NCBI RefSeq assembly: GCF_013377085.1
Contig: NZ_JACAAX010000001.1
Coordinates: 1-64,000, forward strand
Source: Rhodoplanes sp.
Lineage (GTDB): Bacteria; Pseudomonadota; Alphaproteobacteria; Rhizobiales; Xanthobacteraceae
DNA length: 64,000 bases
Reading direction: 5' to 3'
Shown in pieces: positions 17,847-26,304 of this stretch. The stretch's first letter is position 1. The number at the start of each line of letters is the position of its first letter. Both the position numbers and the translations under genes were made by a program. The notes beneath the pieces were generated by a model. That model saw nothing but the letters and a program-made list of their open reading frames with translations. It was not told the origin of the DNA and did not search any database.

Positions 17847-19154
17847 TCATCCGCCCCGACAGGCGATTGCGTAGGCGACTGCGGGAATCGCAAGCGCCAG
17901 CGCCGTGAACAGCGGGCCGCGGCGATAGGGCAGGATCGGCCGCCAGGCGGCGCCGAACGCACAGGCCGCGATGGTCAGCGCCGCCGTCACGGCCGCTTCG
18001 GCCCGCCCGGCCCACAGGATGTCGGCGCCGTCGCCCGAAATGATCCAGCGTTGCACCAGAAAGGTCGCCACCGAGATTGCGGCGGCGGCGGCGAGCCGTC
18101 GGTCGAGCGCCCTGGTCTGCAGGCACAGCACGGCGAGGCCGGCGAGCACGCCCGCAAACGTGATGGTGTAGAACTCGGTGCCGAGCTTTCCGGTGATGCC
18201 GGCCACCGTCAGCCAGAACACGCCGATCAGGCAGACGACGGCGACGAAGTCGAGATCGTCGAGCTCGGGGTTCTGGGCGTCGCGGCGCGAGAAGACGTGC
18301 GCGACGAAGGCGGCGACCGGCAGGATGGCGTGGCGTGGCGCCGTCATGCCGGCGGTGAGAAACAGGCACACGGCGGTCGAGCGCAGCGCATGCGGCGTCA
18401 TGCCGACGAAGCGTGCGGAAAGCTGCGCCACCGCCATGGATCCGACGAAGGCGGCGGCGAGCAGCGCCAGCAGCAGCGGGTCGGCGTCGCCGTTGAAGGT
18501 GAGGAGCGCGTGGATGCCGAGCGGCACGAAGATGTTGTCGAGCCCCTTCCACGACTCCGCCTCGACCTGCGCCGCGAAGGCCGCCACCACGGTCGCCAGC
18601 AGCACGGTGTTGAGGCGCGGTACGTCGGTCGCCGTGATCAGGATCGTCACCGCCACCATCCAGGTGACGACGAAGAAGACGGCCGTGCCCTCGATGCTCT
18701 TGATGCGGTCGCCGGAGCCAAAGCGGCGCCGGCCATAGGCGGTGCCGATCACGGCGGCGGCGGCGTCCGACAGCGTCAGCACGGCGATCGGCAGCACGTA
18801 GAGGGCAGGGCTCCCGGGTGCGCGCACGAACAGCACGGCGACCGACAGCAGGAACAAGAGGTCGCCCCACGAGCGCCGCTCGACCGAATGCACCGAGGCG
18901 CCGGCGCCGCGGCTGCCCCAGGGCGAGCGCAGGATCATGAGCGCGACCAGCGCCAGCGCGGCGAAGATGAAGAAAGAGGCGCGGTCGAGCACCAGCGGCA
19001 GCAGCATCGCGTGCACGCCGACGCCGACATGCACGAGCTTGCGCTGCGCCTCCGCCGGCCAGCCGAACTTGAGCCCGGCGATGCGCACGCCGTAGGCCAT
19101 GCCGAACAGCGCTGCGACCGAGGCGATGGCAATCAGGATGCCGAGCGTCGTCAC
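17847..19154 (-). CDS. Phytol/dolichol-kinase-like (VTE5/CDP-diglyceride-synthase superfamily) membrane protein
   Basis: This 435-residue integral membrane protein has roughly ten hydrophobic segments. The AEAQRKLVHVGVGVHA, SDAAAAVIGTAYGRRRFG, KSIEGTAVFF and WKGLDNIFVPL stretches match the layout of CTP-dependent prenol kinases (VTE5, Sec59) and related cytidylyltransferases. The expected reaction is phosphorylation, or CDP activation, of a long-chain isoprenoid or lipid alcohol. It is longer than typical VTE5 proteins, with extra C-terminal membrane segments. GTG 19154 is chosen because it overlaps the stop of the upstream gene (GTGA). Confidence 0.75.
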   Translation of the reverse strand: MTTLGILIAIASVAALFGMAYGVRIAGLKFGWPAEAQRKLVHVGVGVHAMLLPLVLDRASFFIFAALALVALMILRSPWGSRGAGASVHSVERRSWGDLLFLLSVAVLFVRAPGSPALYVLPIAVLTLSDAAAAVIGTAYGRRRFGSGDRIKSIEGTAVFFVVTWMVAVTILITATDVPRLNTVLLATVVAAFAAQVEAESWKGLDNIFVPLGIHALLTFNGDADPLLLALLAAAFVGSMAVAQLSARFVGMTPHALRSTAVCLFLTAGMTAPRHAILPVAAFVAHVFSRRDAQNPELDDLDFVAVVCLIGVFWLTVAGITGKLGTEFYTITFAGVLAGLAVLCLQTRALDRRLAAAAAISVATFLVQRWIISGDGADILWAGRAEAAVTAALTIAACAFGAAWRPILPYRRGPLFTALALAIPAVAYAIACRGG

Positions 19155-20242
19155 GTCACGTCCTCGATGACCAGATCGGCGTAGAAGAACGCCTTGTCGG
19201 CGGCGGCGAGCCGCGCTTCGAGCTCGGCGTTCCGGCGCACTGCGCTCGCGTGAACGGCCGGCACCCTGCGCGGTGCCATCATGTTCCAGTAGACCAGCCG
19301 CGCGCCGGGATTCGAAAGGCTCAGCAGCCGCCCGTAGCAGGCCGAAAACTCGTCCGCCGCCATATACTCGAACACATCCGACAGATTGAAACCGTCGAAT
19401 TTTTGCGCCGCTTGGTCGTCGACGCGGCCGAGGCCGACGTCGAGACGATCGAGCCGCGCCCGGATGGTGGCAAAATGCTCCTCGCGCCAGGCGAGCGGCA
19501 GCGCGCCCGCGTGACGGCCGATCAGGATCCACTGCATGTACGGATTTTTCGACGGATCCTGGTCGACCGCGGCCTGCCGCACCTTTCGCCGCACCTGCGC
19601 CGGCAGGCTCCCCTCTGCATGAGCGAAGAAGGCGGGATCGCGGCCGAGCCGCCCCATCACAAAACGCGAGAAGAAAAGATTTGTTGCGAGCCGCCAGCGC
19701 CAGTTGTTCCAGTGCTCGGTGAAGAAGTTTTCGCGGTCTTCGCGAGAGCGCGGCACGAACACGCCCTCGACCGTCGCGGCGCCATGAATCAGTGGCAGGA
19801 TGCGGCGCCGGAACACCGCAAAATAGTGCTCGAATTTTCCGACTCCGGCGAGACCGAGTATTTCGACCGCATCGAGCCGCGTCTGCCAGAACTCGCGCGC
19901 GGCGGGCGAGAGCGCCGGCAGCACGCGCTGCATCAGGGCGGTGCGGTCGATCGCGGGCGTCGGCTCCATCAGGGCGACGAACTCGGCCCAGGCCAGCGTG
20001 CGCATCGCCGCGATACGGACCGCGAGGCAGTGGAGCTGCGCCTCCGACAGGTCGCGCACCACGACGGTGCGGGGATCGAGCAGCAGCAGCGCCAGCGCGT
20101 TGTCGCCGGCCGAGCACACCGACAGGAAGGTGCGTCCGGGCGGGCCGGCGAGCGCGTCCACGAGAATATCGGCGTCCTCCCACACCTGCGCGTAGCGCAC
20201 GATGTCGAAGCGCGCCTTTGATGCGATCCCTGTTTCAGGCAT
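19151..20242 (-). CDS. DUF3419 protein, BtaA-like 3-amino-3-carboxypropyl transferase
   Basis: This 363-residue protein's YAQVWEDADILVDAL and FLSVCSAGDNALALLLLDPRTVVVRD-like start (two adjoining segments near residues 17-65) fits DUF3419/BtaA. It has the AG-x-NALxL SAM-binding loop and the later NLSDVFEYM and LVYWNM segments. BtaA moves the aminocarboxypropyl group of S-adenosylmethionine to diacylglycerol in betaine-lipid synthesis. The companion methyltransferase BtaB is absent here, and the neighbours are isoprenoid enzymes, so the acceptor may differ. It overlaps the PEP-synthase-like gene by 8 bases and the kinase-like gene by 4. Confidence 0.8.
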   Translation of the reverse strand: MPETGIASKARFDIVRYAQVWEDADILVDALAGPPGRTFLSVCSAGDNALALLLLDPRTVVVRDLSEAQLHCLAVRIAAMRTLAWAEFVALMEPTPAIDRTALMQRVLPALSPAAREFWQTRLDAVEILGLAGVGKFEHYFAVFRRRILPLIHGAATVEGVFVPRSREDRENFFTEHWNNWRWRLATNLFFSRFVMGRLGRDPAFFAHAEGSLPAQVRRKVRQAAVDQDPSKNPYMQWILIGRHAGALPLAWREEHFATIRARLDRLDVGLGRVDDQAAQKFDGFNLSDVFEYMAADEFSACYGRLLSLSNPGARLVYWNMMAPRRVPAVHASAVRRNAELEARLAAADKAFFYADLVIEDVT

Positions 20243-22841
20243 CGATCCGCCTCACGGTTCCGATCGAGCCGTCGACCTCGACCTCCTCGCCGGTGGTGAG
20301 CCAGGCGCAGGCGCCGGCGAGCGCGACCACGCATGGGATGCCGAGCTCGCGCGACACGATGGCAGAGTGCGACAGCACGCTGCCGCGCTCGACCACCACG
20401 GCGGCGGCGTTGACGAAATGCTGAATCCAGCCCGGATCGGTGTGGCGGGCGACCAGGATTTCGCCCGGCTGGAGCTGATCGGTCACCGGATCGCGGATGA
20501 CGCGGACTTTTCCCCTCGCGCGACCGGACCCGCAAGGCGTGCCGCGGCGCTCTTTTTGCGCATCGATGCCGGGGGACACCGTGGCCGTCGTGCCGGCACG
20601 AATGCGCGCCGAGCGATCCCCCACGGCGCCGCGCAGAAGAATGCGCTCGGGTGGATCGGGCAGGGCGGCGTCGCGGGTGCGCTCAGCCTTGCGCAGCGCC
20701 ACCAGCCCAGCGAGGTCGTGAGTCACGGCATGGCCCTCGGCGGCGCCCAAGACCTCGTCGACGGTGAGGCAGAACACGTCCGCGGCGTTTTCCACACGCC
20801 CTGTCGCGGCAAGCGCCGCGCCCATGGCGAGGAAGACGCGCCGGGCACGCCCGAAAATCCGGGTGCGCTCGAACCGCAAATTCTCGCGGTCGCGCACCCG
20901 CGCCTTGGTGTAGGCGAGCAGCGCCGAAGCGACGCGGCGCTTCACGGGCTTGTCGTGGAACAGAGCCGAGAGGGTGGTGTCCGGGGCCGGCGCCGTTCCC
21001 CCCACCCCCGACCCCTCCCCGCCACTCGCTTCGCTCGCGGGGGGAGGGGAGTCGAGGCGCTTCGGCTCCCCTCCCCCCATTCGCGTCAGCGAATGGCGGG
21101 GAGGGGTCGGGGGTGGGGGGCTCTTTCGGAAGCCCGTATCGTTCTTACGCGACGCCGCCAGCACGGCGGCGAGCAGGGGGGCGGGGTCGTCCGAGAGGGT
21201 GGGGGATTCGAGCTTCAGCTCGCCGATGCGGCGGTCGCCGAAGCGGTCGATGTAGGCGCGCAGTTGCGGCCCGAGCGCCGGATGCGCGAAGGCGGCAGCG
21301 ACGTCGCCGGCCGTGATCTGATCACGCAGCGCCGGCCCGGCCTGCGCCAGCGCCTCGCCGGCGGCGCGGATCAGGCGTGCCGGCTCGGCCGAGACGATGT
21401 CGCCCTGGCCGATCATCACGTCGTTGTGGAGGGCGAGGCCGTTTGGGCCGGCCCAGCGCTCCATCAGGCGGCGGGAGCCGCCATAGGCCATCATGCACAG
21501 GAAGTCGTTGACGATCGGCGCGTCCCAGCGGTCGAGCAGCGCCGCCTCGATGCGGCGATACTCGGCGGCGAGCGCCGACAGCGGCTTTTGGGCGAGGTCG
21601 TCGGCGCTGCGGCCGGGCGGGACGCAGGCCGCCATGCGGCTCATGAAGCGCGCCCGCGTGACCGGCAGCAGCAGCGCCCCGCGAAAAAGGCCGAGGATCA
21701 TGCGCAACGCCGCAAGAACGCCCGGCCGCGCCGTGTCGCCCACCGCCTCGTCGGGCAGCGGCTGCGACACGCCCATCATGGTCTCCATGCTGGCGCGGTT
21801 TTTTGTAAACAGCGGCAGCAGCGACAGGAGCCGGTACCAGCTCCCGAGATTGTAATACATGCGGCCGTCGACCAGCGTCAGCATCCCGGCGAGGTCGGCC
21901 GCGTGCGCATCGATGACGGTGCGCCGCACGCCGATCATCCCTAAGAACGCGCGGTAGACGCGGTCGTAGGCCATGGCGGCAAAGCTGAAGGTGAGCGGCG
22001 AGACGAGGCCCGGATAGCTCTCGACGATGTTGGAGTTGTCGAGCACGGTCAGCTTGGTCTCGGGCGTCCAGGCGGGCAGCAGCCGGCTGGTGATCGGCCG
22101 GTCCTGCAGGTGAAAGGGCCCGGCGCCGTCGGGACCAAAAGCCCATTCGATGTCCTGCGGCCGGGCTTTTCGCGCCTCGGCGCGCACGCACAGGGCGGCG
22201 ACGGCCTTGGCCTGCGCATCGGTCAGGATCGCGTCGTCGGGGCTGTCCAGAATCTCCAGCGTCGCCTTGTCGAGCCGCCAGGTCTCGCCGTCCTGCTCGC
22301 CGGCGACCAGCCGGTCGCCGAGGCCTTGCACGGCCGAAATCACCACCCTGTCGGTGCGGCCCGACACCGGGTCGGCCCCGAAGGCGACACCCGCCGCGGA
22401 CGCCGCCACCATGCCCTGGACGACCACGGCCGGCAGCTCGGCGCCGGTGAGCCCCTTGGCGGTGCGATAGTCGGCGACGCTGCCGGCGAGGCCGGATCTG
22501 ATCACATGCACCACGGCCGTCGGCACGTCGTCCGCCGTCACGTCGAGCACGGTGAGAAACTGGCCGGCATGGGAGTCGGCGGCGCCGTCCTCCGAGCGCG
22601 CCGAGGAGCGCACGGCGAACCGCGTCAGCTTTTCGCGCACGAGGCCGGCGAGGCGCGTCTCGATCTCGGCGACCGCCTCCGGCGGCAGCGAGCCGTCCTC
22701 GCCCAGCGCCTCGGGGACGACGACGAAGAAGCCCGGCATCGGCACGCCGGCCGAAGAAGACTGCGCGAGGGCAAACCCCTTGCCGCCGGCGACGCCCGCG
22801 CCGGCCGCGATGATGTCCTGGATCGCCAGCGTAAAGGCCAT
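20235..22841 (-). CDS. PEP-synthase/rifampin-phosphotransferase-like phosphotransfer enzyme with in-frame palindromic insert
   Basis: This 868-residue protein (about 827 without the insert) has an N-terminal ATP-grasp PPDK-type domain (GGKGFALAQ near residue 20, then FAVRSSARSEDG). A central substrate domain begins with DNSNIVESYPGLVSPL, and the C-terminal swivelling histidine domain carries GSVLSHSAIVSRELGIP. Domain order and length match rifampin phosphotransferases and other dikinases that move phosphate from ATP through the histidine to a small acceptor. The acceptor is unknown; isoprenoid neighbours suggest a lipid alcohol or carboxylate. A 123-bp repeat adds 41 Pro/Gly/Ser-rich residues near 574-614, between the central and histidine domains. 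ATG 22841 lies 2 bases past the ubiA-like stop. Confidence 0.8.
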   Translation of the reverse strand: MAFTLAIQDIIAAGAGVAGGKGFALAQSSSAGVPMPGFFVVVPEALGEDGSLPPEAVAEIETRLAGLVREKLTRFAVRSSARSEDGAADSHAGQFLTVLDVTADDVPTAVVHVIRSGLAGSVADYRTAKGLTGAELPAVVVQGMVAASAAGVAFGADPVSGRTDRVVISAVQGLGDRLVAGEQDGETWRLDKATLEILDSPDDAILTDAQAKAVAALCVRAEARKARPQDIEWAFGPDGAGPFHLQDRPITSRLLPAWTPETKLTVLDNSNIVESYPGLVSPLTFSFAAMAYDRVYRAFLGMIGVRRTVIDAHAADLAGMLTLVDGRMYYNLGSWYRLLSLLPLFTKNRASMETMMGVSQPLPDEAVGDTARPGVLAALRMILGLFRGALLLPVTRARFMSRMAACVPPGRSADDLAQKPLSALAAEYRRIEAALLDRWDAPIVNDFLCMMAYGGSRRLMERWAGPNGLALHNDVMIGQGDIVSAEPARLIRAAGEALAQAGPALRDQITAGDVAAAFAHPALGPQLRAYIDRFGDRRIGELKLESPTLSDDPAPLLAAVLAASRKNDTGFRKSPPPPTPPRHSLTRMGGGEPKRLDSPPPASEASGGEGSGVGGTAPAPDTTLSALFHDKPVKRRVASALLAYTKARVRDRENLRFERTRIFGRARRVFLAMGAALAATGRVENAADVFCLTVDEVLGAAEGHAVTHDLAGLVALRKAERTRDAALPDPPERILLRGAVGDRSARIRAGTTATVSPGIDAQKERRGTPCGSGRARGKVRVIRDPVTDQLQPGEILVARHTDPGWIQHFVNAAAVVVERGSVLSHSAIVSRELGIPCVVALAGACAWLTTGEEVEVDGSIGTVRRIDA
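20998..21120. repeat. Palindromic repeat element inserted in frame in a coding gene
   Basis: The ends 20998-21024 and 21094-21120 are perfect 27-bp inverted repeats. Inside are a 13-bp perfect pair (21039-21051 with 21066-21078) and a small hairpin ATTCGC/GCGAAT. The whole element is 123 bases, a multiple of three, with no stop in the reading frame of the host gene. It could fold into a branched cruciform. The composition and CCCCTCCCC core resemble palindromic repeats scattered in rhizobial genomes, as I recall them. Confidence 0.85.
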
Positions 22842-22843
22842 GG

Positions 22844-23779
22844 TCAGATCCGGATGACGAACGGCAGCGTCGCGGCGAGCACGTAGCAGAGCAGGATCCA
22901 GATCCCCGACAGGGTCTCCAGCCGCTTCTGCGCCGCCGGCGTCGGGCTCGCCAGTAACGTGATCATGCTGCCGGCGATCGGCAGCGAGGCCGCCGCGCCG
23001 GCGATCACGAACCATTTGGTCATCGCCAGCACGTGCCCGTAGGCGATGAGCGCGAAGAATCCCAGAAGCCAGGCGCCGGCGAGCGCGGCGACGGCGGCCG
23101 AAATTCCCCAGGCCGACGTGTAGGTGTCGACGCCCGGCCGCTCGTTCACCGGCGCCCAGATTTTTCGGCTGAACTCGGCGACGCAGCCATTGGCGAGGCT
23201 CATCAGCAGGAAGGTCCACAGGCCGGTGGGCAGGCCGTGGCCGGCCGGCAGCCACTCGCAGCCGGTCAAAAACACGTCGATCAGCGGCATGATCGCCATG
23301 TGGGTGGCGAGATAGAGCGCCGGTGAGGCATGCAACAGCTTTGGGGCGAAGAACTCGACCGTCATCAGGCCGAGCCAAGCCCACACCATCAGCACCAGCA
23401 GCACCAGCCACGGATCGAACGCGAAGGCCGCTGCGAGGGCGACGAAGGACGACGCGATGCCGAGCCCGACGATCAGGCGCAGCGAGACCAGGCCGCGCGG
23501 GATCGGCCGCTCGGGCCGCCAGCGGGCGTCGGTGTCGGCGTCCTTCACCTCGTCGGCGACCCGCATCTGCCAGAAGAACACCAGCACGACGACAAAGGCC
23601 GTCGCGTAGGCCCAAAACTCCGGTACCGGCCGCCCGGCGAGATGCGCCGACGCCGTCACCGAGGAGGCCGAGAAGGCGAGCAGCAGGGGAATGGTGCGAG
23701 CGAGGGGGAAGCGCTCCGCCTGATAGATCCACAGCCGGCCGGCCAGGCTTTTCGGATCGGCTCCGGCGAGATCGGACAT
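22844..23779 (-). CDS. UbiA-family membrane prenyltransferase
   Basis: This 311-residue protein has about eight or nine transmembrane segments. The first Asp-rich motif is seen as DEVKDADTDARWRPERPIPRG, split at residues DEVKDADTD and RPERPIPRG, near residue 75. A second polar loop follows near NGCVAEFSRKIWAP, where the usual DxxxD is only partly kept. The family attaches prenyl chains to aromatic or polar acceptors at the membrane. The ATG shares its A with the TGA of the HMG-CoA reductase gene, so coupling is tight. The chain donor and acceptor are unknown. Confidence 0.83.
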   Translation of the reverse strand: MSDLAGADPKSLAGRLWIYQAERFPLARTIPLLLAFSASSVTASAHLAGRPVPEFWAYATAFVVVLVFFWQMRVADEVKDADTDARWRPERPIPRGLVSLRLIVGLGIASSFVALAAAFAFDPWLVLLVLMVWAWLGLMTVEFFAPKLLHASPALYLATHMAIMPLIDVFLTGCEWLPAGHGLPTGLWTFLLMSLANGCVAEFSRKIWAPVNERPGVDTYTSAWGISAAVAALAGAWLLGFFALIAYGHVLAMTKWFVIAGAAASLPIAGSMITLLASPTPAAQKRLETLSGIWILLCYVLAATLPFVIRI

Positions 23780-25050
23780 CAGTGTCTCCCGCGGGCGAGG
23801 CGCTTGTGGGCGGAGCCGAACTGGCCGCCCGCGACTGCCGCCGTGAGCGACAGCTCGCCGCACAGGCAGAGCGCGGCCGCGACCTCGGCGAGCGCCGGTG
23901 CGTGCCCGGTGCCGGCGAGCCCCATCACATCGAGTGCGGCGCGTTGCGACGGCAGGCCGGTGCCGCCGCCGACGGTGCCGACCAGAAGGTTCGGCAGCGT
24001 CACCGTCACCTTGAGGCCGATGTCGGAGGGCTCCATGCGGGTGTAGCCGACGGCGGATTCGGCCACGCAGGCCGCGTCCTGGCCGGTGGCCAGATAGAGC
24101 GCCGCGAGCGCGTTGGCATAGTGGGCCTGCGCGCCGATCTGGCCGGACAACAGCGAGCCCAGATTGGCGATGCGGCCGTATTCGAGAATGCGCGCAATGC
24201 CGACGCCGAGCACATCCTCGACCACGGCCGTCGGCAGGTCGACCTGGGCCGTCACCTTGCGGCCGCGCCCCTGCATGACGCCGAGGAACGAGGCTTTCTT
24301 GTCGCCCGAGTAGTTTCCTTCGAGGAACCAGGAGAGCGGCGCGATCGGGCACTGCGCCAGCGCGGCGCGGCAGAGCGCGTCGGTCGCGAACGTCACCATG
24401 TTCTGGCCGGCGGCGTCGCCGGTAAAATAGGTGCACAGCAGGAACACGACCTCGCCGTCGATCACCGGGTCGATCGAGACGAGCGCGCCGTGCCGGGTGG
24501 TTTCGTTCGCGGCCGCGGTGAGCAGCTCTGGATTGCCCGCCACCCAGTCGACGAAGCGGCCGGCATCGGCGATCGAGGCGAAGCGGAAGGCGGGCGTGCG
24601 CAGCACGCCGTCGGAGAGCGTCGTCGCGGCGATGCCGCCGGCCCGGTTGGCGGCGGTCGCGCCGCGCGCATAGGAGGCGACCAGCGCCGCCTCGGTGGTC
24701 GCCATCGGGATCAGAAAGTCGCCATGCGCGTTGAGGCCGTTCACCCGCAGCGGCCCGACGATGCCGACCGGCACCTTCACGGTGCCGATCATGCTCTCGA
24801 TATTGGCGGAAAAGCTCTCGGCTGCGGCGATGGTCGCGTCGTCGGCGAGCGCCGCCTGGGCGGAGGGCGGAACGCCGGCGGCCACGAGCCGCGACCACAG
24901 CCGCGCGATCGTGCCGGCGGTCGTGCGCGGCACGATGCGGAACGGCGTCGGTGCGCCCGGACGGGAGTCCAGCCGTCCGGCCGCCTCGGCGACCGACATC
25001 ATGGCGCGGATGCGCGCGATGAAGCGGGCGGTCTTTGGAGCGATCAGCAC
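23779..25050 (-). CDS. Hydroxymethylglutaryl-CoA reductase, class I-like
   Basis: This 423-residue protein has the catalytic residues of HMG-CoA reductase: Glu in ESMIGTVKVPVGIVGPL, Lys in FLEGNYSGDKKAS, Asp in GDAAGQNM, and the late His in GSAHKRL. The motif forms resemble the class I (eukaryote/archaea-like, NADPH) branch rather than the class II enzyme of some bacteria. The reaction reduces HMG-CoA to mevalonate and is committed in the mevalonate pathway, unexpected because alphaproteobacteria normally use the MEP route. No other mevalonate gene is in the window. It is the first gene of the seven-gene operon. Confidence 0.88.
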   Translation of the reverse strand: MLIAPKTARFIARIRAMMSVAEAAGRLDSRPGAPTPFRIVPRTTAGTIARLWSRLVAAGVPPSAQAALADDATIAAAESFSANIESMIGTVKVPVGIVGPLRVNGLNAHGDFLIPMATTEAALVASYARGATAANRAGGIAATTLSDGVLRTPAFRFASIADAGRFVDWVAGNPELLTAAANETTRHGALVSIDPVIDGEVVFLLCTYFTGDAAGQNMVTFATDALCRAALAQCPIAPLSWFLEGNYSGDKKASFLGVMQGRGRKVTAQVDLPTAVVEDVLGVGIARILEYGRIANLGSLLSGQIGAQAHYANALAALYLATGQDAACVAESAVGYTRMEPSDIGLKVTVTLPNLLVGTVGGGTGLPSQRAALDVMGLAGTGHAPALAEVAAALCLCGELSLTAAVAGGQFGSAHKRLARGRH

Positions 25051-25137
25051 GCGGGTCCCCTTCTCGCGCCTGGCATCAGGATAGGGACGGGCGTCTTCTG
25101 GTCAATGCGATCCGGGGGACGTGGTTTATCCGCCGTC

Positions 25138-25154
25138 AAAACCCGAAAGGTTTT
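25138..25154 (-). terminator. Weak terminator-like hairpin upstream of the HMG-CoA reductase operon
   Basis: AAAACC at 25138-25143 pairs with GGTTTT at 25149-25154 across a 5-base loop, in the 141-base gap after the GntR gene. Six base pairs with only four T residues is a marginal terminator. If real, it separates the regulator from the operon. The promoter of the operon should lie in the same gap. Confidence 0.3.
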
Positions 25155-25191
25155 CAAATCGTGTATGCCGCCGGACCGGAAAGTTTCCAAG

Positions 25192-26073
25192 TCAACGATC
25201 CGGCTTCGGCAAAACCTTCTCGCGGCCGACCGAGTCCAGGTGACGCCGCATCAGCGCGGACGCCTCCTCGCGGTTATTCGCGAGCAGCAGGTCGACCAGC
25301 ACGACATGCTCGCGGCAGCGCACCACGGCGTTCTTGCGATCGAGCGACTGCTTGTACTCGATCAGCCGTCGCAGCGTGTCGACCCGCTTCAGCGCATCGA
25401 TGAAGAAGGTGTTGCGGCTGCAGGTGACGATGGCCTCGTGCAGGCGGCTGTTGAGATCGAACAAGGTGGCGTTCGAGACGGTCCAGATGTCGCCGTCGAG
25501 CAGGCGCTGCTGCTCGGCCCGGCAGGCGACGAGGGCGTCGCGGTCGAGCACGAAGCCCGGCTCGAGGATCGCGGCCGGCTCGATAGTCTGGCGGAACCGG
25601 TAGCTGTCCTCGTAGGCCTGCATCGAGGTCAGCACGGGCAGGAACTCCCAGCCGTGGCCGGGCAGCCGCGCGATCCAACCCTCGCCGGCGATGCGCCGGA
25701 GGATTTTGGTCAACTGAACACGCGTCAGTCGGTAGCGGCGGACCAGCGCGTTCTCGGTCACCCGCTCGGGCAGCGTGCCGTCCAGCCGGTCGCGGGCGAT
25801 CCGGTAATAGGTCTCCTCGTCGCTCGGCGTCGGCGTCGCCCGCGGCTCCGAGGCGAGCTGCGGATCGAGCACCACGTAGCCGCCGCCGTCGGCGCCGCCG
25901 ACCACGCCCTCGGCCTCCAACAGCCGCAGTGCATTGCGGACCGGCGACCGCGACACCCGGAGCTGCTCGGCGAGCTTGCGTTCCACCAGCCGCATGCCCT
26001 TCGGGACATTCGCGGTGCGGATGATGTCGGTGATCCGGGCCGCCAGTTGATGGGTGAGAACGGTCTGATTCAT
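25192..26073 (-). CDS. GntR-family transcriptional regulator (FCD-like)
   Basis: This 293-residue protein has a GntR winged helix-turn-helix at its N-terminus (KGMRLVERKLAEQLRVSRSP, then RNALRLLEAEGVV). A second helix-turn-helix-like stretch (LVRRYRLTRVQLTKILRRIAGEG) follows near residue 110, and a helical ligand domain with FDLNSRLHEAIVTCSRNTFF ends the protein. Two DNA-binding-like segments are unusual for this family. It is divergent from the dehydrogenase gene, with a clear palindrome between them, so it most likely controls that gene and itself. Confidence 0.82.
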   Translation of the reverse strand: MNQTVLTHQLAARITDIIRTANVPKGMRLVERKLAEQLRVSRSPVRNALRLLEAEGVVGGADGGGYVVLDPQLASEPRATPTPSDEETYYRIARDRLDGTLPERVTENALVRRYRLTRVQLTKILRRIAGEGWIARLPGHGWEFLPVLTSMQAYEDSYRFRQTIEPAAILEPGFVLDRDALVACRAEQQRLLDGDIWTVSNATLFDLNSRLHEAIVTCSRNTFFIDALKRVDTLRRLIEYKQSLDRKNAVVRCREHVVLVDLLLANNREEASALMRRHLDSVGREKVLPKPDR

Positions 26074-26184
26074 CGTCCGTTTCCGGTCGTGTGCGCCGCG
26101 ATCCGCCGGCCCTCGATGCTAGCCGGGCCGGGTCGGCGCGTCATCACGGCATGGCGACCGCTTGCCGTGGTGGTTCAGTCTATA

Positions 26185-26210
26185 TGGTATTTTGATGTTG
26201 TAAAATACCA
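26185..26210. promoter_or_regulatory. Operator candidate: 9-bp inverted repeat
   Basis: TGGTATTTT at 26185-26193 and AAAATACCA at 26202-26210 are perfect inverted repeats separated by 8 bases. They lie in the most A+T-rich part of the divergent gap between the GntR gene and the dehydrogenase gene, 94 bases before the latter. The position fits an operator of the GntR protein overlapping the promoter. Confidence 0.6.
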
Positions 26211-26304
26211 ATATGTCTGCTATGTGTGGTCGAAGCAAGATTGCAGGTGTGTTCGATCCAGCGCCCGCGCCGACAGTCCTCCGCTCCAGCAGAGAGAAGC
26301 CGCC

